Shown here: in pieces, positions 17,707 to 25,636 of the stretch
Layout: every line of letters begins with the position of its first letter
Position numbering within the stretch: position 1 is the stretch's first letter
From: Sulfurimonadaceae bacterium
GTDB taxonomy: Bacteria; Campylobacterota; Campylobacteria; Campylobacterales; Sulfurimonadaceae
Assembly (NCBI GenBank): GCA_016744905.1
Contig: JADGDM010000003.1
Coordinates: forward strand, 1 to 64,000
Reading direction: 5' to 3'
Length of the DNA stretch: 64,000 nt
Program-made: the position numbers and the translations under genes
Notes under the pieces: model-generated
The model's input: the letters and a program-made list of their open reading frames with translations, nothing else
The model's database searches: none
Told to the model about the DNA's origin: nothing

Positions 17707-18743
17707 TACTTTCCTTTTGCTTGATTGATAGAATTGATATAGTTATAATCAACTTTTATTGATTCATTTTTTGGAAGATATTCTAATATCTCACCAACGG
17801 CAACTTCAAAATCTTCAAAAAGATATGAAGCCATTGATCCTGGAATAGGATTTATTTCATTGAGGTACACTTCATCATTGATAACAAAAAAGTCACACCG
17901 TATCAGCGCGCCACGAAAAAGCTCACCATAAAGTTTAGAAAATGTTGACTGCATTTTTAATTTTAACTTCTCGTCAATATCTGCTTCAGACACGGTTGCT
18001 GAACGAGAAAAATCAAGATATTTTTTATCAAAATCCAAAAATTCATTTTTAGCAGGCTCCTCGATAATAGAGTATCTGATACTCTCTCTTGCTCCATATC
18101 CTGCAAGATTATACTCTTTAACCCCGTCAATAAATGGCTCAATAATAACACGAGTATCATACTCAAATGCCACATCTAAAGCGTAATCAACTTCACTTTC
18201 ATCTTTTACCACACTTACCCCGATAGAGCTACCTAAGCGCGCTGGCTTAATAATATAAGGCAGTGGTGTTTTGATATTGTATGCTTGATTGGCATGAACC
18301 ACTTCATAATCCAGTGTTCTAACATCCAGTGAGCGCGCTATATATTTAGTATACTCTTTATCAAAACTAAACACACTCGCTTCTTTACGTGGACCAATAA
18401 AAGGGATATTGTAGAAGTCAAAAAGTGCAGAGATACTGCCATCTTCGCCATCTGCTCCATGTATAAGATTTAAAACATTTACTTTTAAAGTCTTGCTAGC
18501 AAACATTTTTTTCTCTTCAAACCCACCTTTTATAAGTGAAAGTTTTGAAGATTTTTTATACTCTAAGTTACTGAAGTATTTGGCTCTCATATTTGAAGCG
18601 TCGATTTTGTAAAATTCGTGATCTGCGTCACAGAAGATAAAGCTTAGAGTATATTTATTTAATTTTGATTTAACAGTGATCGCAGAGACGATGCTGATTT
18701 CATGCTCAAAGCTCGCTCCCCCAAATAAAATAGCTAGTTCCAA
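17706..18743 (-). CDS. ddl: D-alanine--D-alanine ligase
   Basis: 345 residues from TTG 18743, chosen because the frame upstream encodes low-complexity Asn-Tyr-Lys repeats inside ruvA, while TTG 18743 gives ELAILFGGASFEHEISI directly and has AGGACGG a few bases upstream. ATP-grasp features are visible: PYIIKPARLGSSIGVSVV, the EEP segment, and the metal-binding NEINPIPGSMASYLF at the C-terminus. Ddl ligates two D-Ala for the peptidoglycan stem, and its product is used by MurF encoded 700 bases downstream. It starts 22 bases after the ruvA stop. Confidence 0.92.
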   Translation of the reverse strand: MELAILFGGASFEHEISIVSAITVKSKLNKYTLSFIFCDADHEFYKIDASNMRAKYFSNLEYKKSSKLSLIKGGFEEKKMFASKTLKVNVLNLIHGADGEDGSISALFDFYNIPFIGPRKEASVFSFDKEYTKYIARSLDVRTLDYEVVHANQAYNIKTPLPYIIKPARLGSSIGVSVVKDESEVDYALDVAFEYDTRVIIEPFIDGVKEYNLAGYGARESIRYSIIEEPAKNEFLDFDKKYLDFSRSATVSEADIDEKLKLKMQSTFSKLYGELFRGALIRCDFFVINDEVYLNEINPIPGSMASYLFEDFEVAVGEILEYLPKNESIKVDYNYINSINQAKGK

Positions 18744-18765
18744 ATTCCGTCCTGTTTTGTAGTTT

Positions 18766-19329
18766 TTATAATTTTTGTAGTTTTCGTAAAGCTTCTTTAA
18801 CCAAAGCCGCTGTCTCTGTTTCCACACATTTTGCTAATGTTTTGGCAATCTGATCTTTTTTAAAGCCTAAAGATTCTAGTGCCATTGCCGCTTCAGAACC
18901 ACTAGAGGTGAGTGTACTTTCACCTTGCATCAACTCAATATCAAAACCATTAAGCTCAACCAAGATACGCCCTGCACTTTTAGGTCCAATACCGGGAACT
19001 TTTTTAAGACCATTGATATCACCAGAGGCGATAATTTTTCCAAAATCACTCGGACCATATGTCGAACAGATAGCCAAACCAACCTTTGGTCCAACCCCTG
19101 AAATTTTAATCAATCTATCAAAGAGTATCTTTTCACTTTTAGTAAAAAAACCAAACAGCTGTTGCGCATCTTCACGGATGATATGTGTTGTTAAAAGTTT
19201 AACGCTTTCACTACTAAGCGCGCTAGAGGTTTGTAGTGATACAAACACCTCATAAACCAATCCATGTACATTCAGATGAACAACAGTAGGTTCTTTGTGT
19301 TCAACAATGCCTTCTATTCCTATAATCAC
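18766..19329 (-). CDS. ruvA: Holliday-junction branch-migration protein RuvA
   Basis: 187 residues, normal length. The N-terminal OB-fold begins MIIGIEGIVEHKEP, followed by the two helix-hairpin-helix motifs IKISGVGPKVGLAI and KKVPGIGPKSAGRI that bind the junction DNA, and a C-terminal RuvB-interacting helical domain (about 140-187). It acts as a tetramer loading the RuvB motor. Its start overlaps the upstream DUF342 gene by four bases. Confidence 0.95.
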   Translation of the reverse strand: MIIGIEGIVEHKEPTVVHLNVHGLVYEVFVSLQTSSALSSESVKLLTTHIIREDAQQLFGFFTKSEKILFDRLIKISGVGPKVGLAICSTYGPSDFGKIIASGDINGLKKVPGIGPKSAGRILVELNGFDIELMQGESTLTSSGSEAAMALESLGFKKDQIAKTLAKCVETETAALVKEALRKLQKL

Positions 19330-21227
19330 GACTCTAAAACCTTAATATCAAAATCTCCATCTTCATCTTCCATCACGCCTATAAACTCTGCTTTAGTGTT
19401 CTCTTTAGGTACAAAGCTTAATTCCATTTTAGGGTCTAATATCATAAATTTAATCTCATTATGTCCACGCCATCTGTCTTTCATAATCACCCGCGCATCC
19501 GTTATCTCACTTTGATACGCACTGGCTTTTGCATTTAAAGTTTTATGTCTACTCTCTTTTAACTGATAGGCACCACGTAACTCTGATAAATGTACTTCTA
19601 GTTTTTGAAACTGCTTAAATTTTTTCACAAAAGCATCAGGCATCTTTATGCCTTTCTTTTTGTAATTTGATAAGCGACTTTTGACATCATTATAAGCTTT
19701 TTTATTTCCCTCAATTAATGTTTCATATTTTTTTATCTCTTCTCTACGCTCACGAAGATATCGTTCAGATTCGATAATTTTCTCTTCATTTTCATCTAAT
19801 TTACTTGCCGCAGATCCTAATAAAACTGGATCTATTGTAAATATATTTTCACTTCCACGTAATGTTTCAACCACAATTTTTTCAGTGGCATAAAGCTTGG
19901 TATGTGAACCTAAGAGTTCCACATAAATTTCACGTGCCTTTACTACGCCACCCGTAGCCTGAGATATTTTAACCACGTCCCCTTCTACATTTCCATGTTC
20001 CAATCTTGTAATCTCAATATTTTTCCCAAAAGCACTGCCCTTATGGATGTTGATTTTCAGCTCAGTAGCAGTCACAATTGAGCTACCATGTGTTTGGCCT
20101 TCAATCTTTGCTTCTTCCGCTGTCACCTTGGAATTTGGCCCCATATTACCATCAACATGAATATCATGAACTTTAACATCCATGCCCATGCCAATGGCAT
20201 CTTTTAATATATCTGCTTCTTTAACATTAATCGAAACATCAGCATTTAGTGCCGTATCAATAGACCCCGTTGTTTTAAAAGAGATCTCATCAACCTGCAC
20301 ATCGGTGGCAATATCATACTCATTATTTTCAAAAGAGATATAGCCATTTTTCTTAGCATAATAAGAAATTTTGTCATCATCTTCTTTCAATCCAATACTC
20401 GCCATAACAGTAAATGTAGGTTCATTTGCAGTCTCAGGAGGCAATGGTTGAATATACTTACCACGACAATCTCGTCCTGGTTTTCCCTCACGAGGTTTAA
20501 TGTACTCGATTAGAAGTTCATCTTCTTCAACACTTAAAATATATCCACGTTTTGAGTAGTCAATACGACCACTTTCGTCTTCATTATCTGACTTCTCTTC
20601 ATAATGTAGAATAAGTTTATCATTAATCGTTGCCGCTGGCTCTAAACCTTCTGCAACAAGCAGTACCTCTTTTTTCAAATACTCTACATGTTCACTGACT
20701 TTAATCCGTGCAATTTGTGCCAAAATAGCATCTTTTTGAACATCATCAAAGATATCCACTAAGATATTTGCACGAAGCTTACGTTTTCGTACCATCGCAA
20801 AAAAATCATGTTCGAGTTCATCATAATAGTTTATCTCGGAGCCCTCTTTTATGGTCAGAAAAACCTTGGTCATATTTGCATTGGCCCCAATAGAAATATC
20901 AAGTGTATCTAATACACTTTCTTCTACTTTTGTAAATATTTCGATTTCGTAGATTTGCTTGAGTTCAAAAAATGGATTTAAGAGGGTTGTATCATCAGTG
21001 ATCTGATCAAGCTCATCAATAGCAAGTTCGTCCCAATCAGCACCATCACCCTCTTTAGAGCCCATCTTTGAGAAGGTTTGCACTTCTAAAACACTGAAAT
21101 CCAAGCTAGAGACAGGAACATCAGAGTTTTTAGCCACTTTTTGCAGTTCTTTGGCTACATTTTCACTACGTACAACAATGGGCTTGATAACTTTAACATT
21201 ATTATGTTCTTCAAGTTCTTCTGCCAT
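19326..21227 (-). CDS. DUF342 (flagellar assembly protein A-type) domain protein
   Basis: 633 residues. The central part (about 190-480) is the DUF342 beta-helix, with repeats such as VDEISFKTTGSIDTALNADVS and VHDIHVDGNMGPNSKVTAEE and many Gly-turns; it is preceded by a domain with the diagnostic RIDYSKRGYILSVEEDELL and PREGKPGRDCRGKYI segment. Residues about 490-590 are a charged coiled coil (ENEEKIIESERYLRERREE). The family is named FapA after Vibrio, where it influences polar flagellar assembly; the biochemical activity is not known to me. No signal peptide, so cytoplasmic. First gene of the minus-strand run, divergent from murJ. Confidence 0.85.
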   Translation of the reverse strand: MAEELEEHNNVKVIKPIVVRSENVAKELQKVAKNSDVPVSSLDFSVLEVQTFSKMGSKEGDGADWDELAIDELDQITDDTTLLNPFFELKQIYEIEIFTKVEESVLDTLDISIGANANMTKVFLTIKEGSEINYYDELEHDFFAMVRKRKLRANILVDIFDDVQKDAILAQIARIKVSEHVEYLKKEVLLVAEGLEPAATINDKLILHYEEKSDNEDESGRIDYSKRGYILSVEEDELLIEYIKPREGKPGRDCRGKYIQPLPPETANEPTFTVMASIGLKEDDDKISYYAKKNGYISFENNEYDIATDVQVDEISFKTTGSIDTALNADVSINVKEADILKDAIGMGMDVKVHDIHVDGNMGPNSKVTAEEAKIEGQTHGSSIVTATELKINIHKGSAFGKNIEITRLEHGNVEGDVVKISQATGGVVKAREIYVELLGSHTKLYATEKIVVETLRGSENIFTIDPVLLGSAASKLDENEEKIIESERYLRERREEIKKYETLIEGNKKAYNDVKSRLSNYKKKGIKMPDAFVKKFKQFQKLEVHLSELRGAYQLKESRHKTLNAKASAYQSEITDARVIMKDRWRGHNEIKFMILDPKMELSFVPKENTKAEFIGVMEDEDGDFDIKVLES

Positions 21228-21323
21228 AATTGCCCCGCTTTCGTAAAGTACATGATTTTAATCAATTTTTGGTTAAAATCTCGTAAAAGTTAGACTACTA
21301 TCGTCCTTTTTAGAGGAATACTT

Positions 21324-22730
21324 ATATTTAAATCCATTTTTACCAACAGTTTTGGCATTCTTTTTTCCCGTATTTTAGGCTTTATTCGTGATTTACTCAC
21401 AGCCTCTATCTTAGGTGCAGGAATATTTACGGATATTTTCATTATTGCCTTTAAACTGCCCAATCTTTTTCGTCGTATTTTTGCTGAGGGTGCTTTTACT
21501 CAAAGCTTTTTACCGGCCTTTACCCGCTCGCGTCATAAGGCTGTGTTTTCTGTCTATATTTTCACTCTTTTTCTGAGCATTATCTTACTTATTACCTTTT
21601 TTGTCAACCTCTTTCCACATCAATCAAGTAAGGCTATCGCCATTGGATTTGATGCACAAACTATTGAACTTGCCGCTCCTTTTGTCGCCATTAACTTCAC
21701 CTATCTTCCTCTTATATTTATGGTGACTTTTTTAGGAACATTTTTACAGTATAAAAATCATTTTGCAACCACCGCATTTTCCACAGGACTGCTTAATCTA
21801 GCTCTTATCGGCGCGCTACTACTTTCTCGTGAAATGGAACAAGAGATGATTGTTTACTACCTCAGTTTTGGGGTTGTCATTGGAGGAGCACTTCAGCTTT
21901 TTGTGCATATCGTTGCTATATACAAGGTAGGTTTAGCACCTCTTTTTTATGGTGGTGTGAAGTATTTTAACGAGAAAAAAAACAGCATTAAAAAAGAGAC
22001 TTCAGGGTTTTCAAAACAGTTTTTTCCGGCCATCTGGGGAAATTCTACTGCCTCTTTTTCAGCTTTTTTAGACACCTGGCTTGCCTCATTTCTCATCACA
22101 GGTTCCATCTCTTATCTTTACTTTGCCAATCGTGTTTTTCAACTCCCTCTGGCACTTTTTGCCATTGCGACGTCGGTTGCACTCTTTCCAAGGGTTTCAC
22201 GTCTTTTAAAAAATAACGACGAAGAAAAAGCCTTAAGCTATATGACAAAAGCATTTTGGTTTTTAACGATTATATTAACCATGAGTGGTATCGTAGGTTT
22301 GGTTTTAGCCCAAGAGATTACTGCACTTCTTTTTGAACGTGGTGCATTTACTCATGAAGACACGCTCTCAACCACTACTGTTTTACAGATGTATCTTATA
22401 GGTTTACTCCCCTTTGGTCTGAGCAAACTTTTTGCCCTCTGGCTTTATGCAAAAGAACAGCAACTCAAAGCAGCAAAAATTGCCACCTATACATTAGGTT
22501 CAAATATTGTACTTTCACTTGCCCTTATCATTCCTCTTGAAGCAATGGGTCTCGCCTTAGCCAGCTCACTTAGTGGTTTGGTCGGTTTTTTCTTTACGCT
22601 CAAAGCTTTTGGAAGCCAAAATATTTTGGCTATACTCTCAAAAAAATATGCCCTGTTGTTAATACTCAGCGCGCTGATTACATTATTATTATCTTACGCA
22701 TTAAAGGAACTTATCCATGTATATCTATGA
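21324..22730 (+). CDS. murJ: Lipid II flippase MurJ, apparently with a non-canonical AUA start
   Basis: 468 residues if started at ATA 21324. MurJ flips lipid II across the inner membrane. The first obvious start codon, GTG 21543, would delete the conserved N-terminus; upstream in the same open frame the conserved sequence FKSIFTNSFGILFSRILG, RDLLTASILGAG and FAEGAFTQSFLPAF is intact. The frame opens after a TAG at 21291 and contains no ATG, GTG or TTG before 21543. AGAGGAA ends five bases before ATA 21324, so this is the best initiation codon (ATA 21318 is a second choice). Residues include the essential N-terminal Arg/Asp region and 14 predicted helices, the usual MurJ topology. It overlaps cysS by 14 bases. 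Confidence 0.88.
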   Translation: MFKSIFTNSFGILFSRILGFIRDLLTASILGAGIFTDIFIIAFKLPNLFRRIFAEGAFTQSFLPAFTRSRHKAVFSVYIFTLFLSIILLITFFVNLFPHQSSKAIAIGFDAQTIELAAPFVAINFTYLPLIFMVTFLGTFLQYKNHFATTAFSTGLLNLALIGALLLSREMEQEMIVYYLSFGVVIGGALQLFVHIVAIYKVGLAPLFYGGVKYFNEKKNSIKKETSGFSKQFFPAIWGNSTASFSAFLDTWLASFLITGSISYLYFANRVFQLPLALFAIATSVALFPRVSRLLKNNDEEKALSYMTKAFWFLTIILTMSGIVGLVLAQEITALLFERGAFTHEDTLSTTTVLQMYLIGLLPFGLSKLFALWLYAKEQQLKAAKIATYTLGSNIVLSLALIIPLEAMGLALASSLSGLVGFFFTLKAFGSQNILAILSKKYALLLILSALITLLLSYALKELIHVYL

Positions 22731-24120
22731 CTCTGTTAAAAAAGAGAAGTTAAAATTTAAATCTTTAAAACCCAAGCAAGTGAGCCTCTATGTTTGTGGT
22801 CCAACGGTTTATGATGATGCCCACTTAGGTCACGCAAAAAGTGCGTTGGTTTTTGACCTACTAAAACGTGTACTCAGCCATGATAATTATAAAGTGACTT
22901 ACGCTCGAAACATTACCGATGTGGATGATAAAATCATCAAAAAAGCACAAGAACAGAACAAAAGTATTAAAGAGATTACAGATACCTATACCACGGCATA
23001 TCATAGAGATATGAGCGCGCTGGGTATTCAAGCACCAGATATTGAACCACGCGCGACTGAGTCTTTTGAAGCAATGCATGAGATGATCAGCGCGCTGATA
23101 AACAAAGGTCATGCTTACGCAACGCCTGCTGGAGATGTTTACTTTGATACAGCGAGTGATAAAAACTACCTAAGTATCTCAGGGCGTGTACAAAATGAAG
23201 AAGATACACAGAGTCGTGTAGAGAGTTCAGGTCAAAAGAAAAATGCAACAGACTTTGCCCTTTGGAAAAGTGTCAGTGATGGCTCACTTACTTTTTCATC
23301 CCCTTTTGGAGAGGGTCGTCCGGGTTGGCATTTAGAGTGTTCAGCGATGATTGAAAAACATTTAAGTGATCAAGACGAAGCGTATGCTGTGGATATTCAC
23401 GGTGGTGGTGCTGATCTGCTTTTTCCACATCATGAAAATGAAGCCGCGCAAACCAGATGTTCAAGTAACCATGAGTTGGCGCGCTACTGGATGCACAATG
23501 GTTTTGTAAATATTGATGGTGAAAAAATGAGTAAGTCTTTAGGCAACAGCTTTTTTATCAAAGATGCACTCAAAAGTTATGATGGTGAAGTTTTACGCTT
23601 TTATCTACTCAGTGTGCATTACCGAAGTAACTTCAACTTTAACGAAGATGACCTACTTAGCTCTAAAAAACGTCTTGACAAGCTCTACAGACTAAAAAAA
23701 CGTCTTTTTGGTCTCAAAGTAGTCGAAGAGAAAACAAGCTTTATAGAGGCACTTAAAGAGACGCTTAGTGATGATATGAATGTGTCCAAGGCGTATGCTT
23801 TAATCGATGAGATGGTTTCAGATATCAATGAAAAACTTGATGCCAATCCTAAAGATAAAGTCGCTAAAAGAGAAGCCACTTCAAACCTTGCTTTAGTAGA
23901 GTCTCTTTTAGGTTTTGGTCTGAACAACCCCTTTGAATATTTTCAACACGGGTTTGATACAACTATCAAAACTACGATAAATGACTTGATACTTCAGCGC
24001 AATGAGGCAAAAAAAGAGAAAAACTTTGAACGTTCAGATAGTATTCGTGATGAGATATTAGCACTGGGTGTTAACATTATGGACACTCCAGAGGGGACGT
24101 TCTGGGAAGCAAAAGAGTAA
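22717..24120 (+). CDS. cysS: Cysteinyl-tRNA synthetase
   Basis: 467 residues, standard size. The HIGH-type motif is HLGHAKS with the zinc Cys in YVCGPTVYDD, further zinc ligands in LECSAMIEKH and HHENEAAQ, and the KMSKS motif in GEKMSKSLGN. It charges tRNA-Cys. The ATG lies inside the end of murJ (14-base overlap) with AAAGGAA eight bases upstream. Three copies of the iterated palindrome (23014, 23089, 23478) lie in this gene, encoding Ser-Ala-Leu twice and Ala-Arg once. Confidence 0.97.
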   Translation: MYIYDSVKKEKLKFKSLKPKQVSLYVCGPTVYDDAHLGHAKSALVFDLLKRVLSHDNYKVTYARNITDVDDKIIKKAQEQNKSIKEITDTYTTAYHRDMSALGIQAPDIEPRATESFEAMHEMISALINKGHAYATPAGDVYFDTASDKNYLSISGRVQNEEDTQSRVESSGQKKNATDFALWKSVSDGSLTFSSPFGEGRPGWHLECSAMIEKHLSDQDEAYAVDIHGGGADLLFPHHENEAAQTRCSSNHELARYWMHNGFVNIDGEKMSKSLGNSFFIKDALKSYDGEVLRFYLLSVHYRSNFNFNEDDLLSSKKRLDKLYRLKKRLFGLKVVEEKTSFIEALKETLSDDMNVSKAYALIDEMVSDINEKLDANPKDKVAKREATSNLALVESLLGFGLNNPFEYFQHGFDTTIKTTINDLILQRNEAKKEKNFERSDSIRDEILALGVNIMDTPEGTFWEAKE

Positions 24121-24132
24121 ACTACTCTTTTG
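24110..24132. terminator. Bidirectional hairpin covering both convergent stop codons
   Basis: Perfect eight-base arms CAAAAGAG / CTCTTTTG with a seven-base loop TAAACTA. The loop contains both the cysS stop (TAA) and the stop of the convergent regulator gene. The A-rich and T-rich arm ends make it a candidate two-way intrinsic terminator; the T-run is short. Confidence 0.55.
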
Positions 24133-25636
24133 TCTTGCCTTCTGTAAAATATTTCTCCAATTCAGCCATAGAGTGAATATTACTATTTTGGGTATGCAAG
24201 TGTTTTGTGCTCAAGGTAATATTACTCTCTTTTTCTTTTAAAAACTCAAGTAAACTATTTTTGTCTATTTCAAGATGCTTTTTACTCAAAACGGCAAAGT
24301 CATCTCCATGGATTCTAAAAAGCATCGCATCACCAATCTGTTCCACTATTTTTGCTGAAAAGTCACGCAGAAGTAGATCCCCTTCTTGCCAACCCAATCG
24401 TTCATTGTATTGTGTAAAGTTACCTAAAAACACAAGGTTGAGGCAAGGATAAACATCCGATTTTACAGTTAAGATGTAATCCAGATACTCATTATTATAA
24501 TTATTGGTCACAGAGTCTTTATAGAAATAGGCAAAACGCTCCTCTTCCATCGCCGTAGCAGGCAGTTGTGAAGTCTCTTCTAACTCTAAATCTTCAAATA
24601 CCTTAATAGCAAAGGGAACAACTTCTGCGTGATACAAGCTACCACTTAAACATCTGATCTCTTCTATCGCTACTTCTTTGGTTTTCGAAAGTTTGTATAT
24701 ACGACTACTCGTCATCGCATCAAAACTATCTGCAATCAGCATAATACGCGAAAGAGGCAGTATCTCATCACCTTTAAGACCTAAGGGATACCCTGAGCCA
24801 TCAAACCGCTCATGATGTCCTGAAATAATCTCTGAGAGCTGTAAATACATAGGAATTTTATGCAACATCTTAGACCCCACGCTCACATGCTCTTGAATCA
24901 AAGAGTACTCTATGCTGTTTAGTTTTCCAGGCTTTAATAAAATAGCATCAGGCGTTGTCATCTTACCAATATCATGCAAAATACCCGCACGGTATATGAG
25001 TTCACAATCCTCTTCAGAATAAGCCATCTCTTTGGCAATCGCTCTACTATATTGTGCAACGCGCAAAGAGTGTCCCGCCGTATAACTGTCTCTCTCTTCG
25101 ATAAGGTCTACTAAAGAGATCAAAGTTTTTTCATAATTTTCGATCATAGTCAATTCTAATTTATGTTGCTCTTCAATTTTTTTATCAACAATTTCCTCAA
25201 GATTAATCCGATAATTTTCATTATCTTTAAAAACTTTTTGTTTTAATAGAACCTTATATAAAACCTCTAACATCTGTTCATTTTGAACAGGTTTTAAGAT
25301 ATAACCACTCACCCCCAATCTTATCGCTTGAGAGAGGTACTCTCCTTCTGAGTGGGCAGAAACAATAATAATATCTTGATCAGAATTCATTTGATAAATC
25401 TTTTCTGACATCTCAATCCCATTTATCCGAGGCATTAAAATATCAGTAATAACAATATCATAGTTAGAAGACGCATATTTTTCGAGTCCCTCTTTACCAT
25501 CAACCGCCACATCAACAACCGCGAAGAGTTTTCCTAAGAAAAGAGAAAATGTTTGTCGTAACATCTCATCATCTTCAACATAAAGAACCTTGGTCTCAAG
25601 GGCTAAAGCCTTGACTTCTACTATATCACTCATCAC
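24122..25636 (-). CDS. Response regulator: REC, HD-GYP and degenerate GGDEF domains
   Basis: 504 residues. REC domain (about 15-130) with acidic pocket YVEDDE, phosphoacceptor Asp in IVITDILMPR and Lys in ILKPVQ. A short coiled coil leads to the HD-GYP domain (about 165-340): HSLRVAQYSR, LHDIGK, GHHERFDGSGYP, all metal and GYP residues present, so it should degrade c-di-GMP. The C-terminal about 120 residues look like a GGDEF fold whose signature is reduced to RIHGDDFAVL (HGDDF), so probably inactive as a cyclase. Last gene of a four-gene signalling operon; it overlaps the kinase by 11 bases and is the probable output of that kinase. Confidence 0.88.
   Translation of the reverse strand: MMSDIVEVKALALETKVLYVEDDEMLRQTFSLFLGKLFAVVDVAVDGKEGLEKYASSNYDIVITDILMPRINGIEMSEKIYQMNSDQDIIIVSAHSEGEYLSQAIRLGVSGYILKPVQNEQMLEVLYKVLLKQKVFKDNENYRINLEEIVDKKIEEQHKLELTMIENYEKTLISLVDLIEERDSYTAGHSLRVAQYSRAIAKEMAYSEEDCELIYRAGILHDIGKMTTPDAILLKPGKLNSIEYSLIQEHVSVGSKMLHKIPMYLQLSEIISGHHERFDGSGYPLGLKGDEILPLSRIMLIADSFDAMTSSRIYKLSKTKEVAIEEIRCLSGSLYHAEVVPFAIKVFEDLELEETSQLPATAMEEERFAYFYKDSVTNNYNNEYLDYILTVKSDVYPCLNLVFLGNFTQYNERLGWQEGDLLLRDFSAKIVEQIGDAMLFRIHGDDFAVLSKKHLEIDKNSLLEFLKEKESNITLSTKHLHTQNSNIHSMAELEKYFTEGKTKE

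Noticed and set aside
18755-18784. Direct repeat TTTTGTAGTTTT twice at the ruvA-ddl junction
   Set aside because: Short, AT-rich and overlapping the ruvA end; probably incidental.
21543-22730. murJ starting at GTG 21543
   Set aside because: Removes the first conserved helix and the conserved FTNSFGIL and RDLLTAS segments, which are encoded upstream in frame after a good ribosome site.
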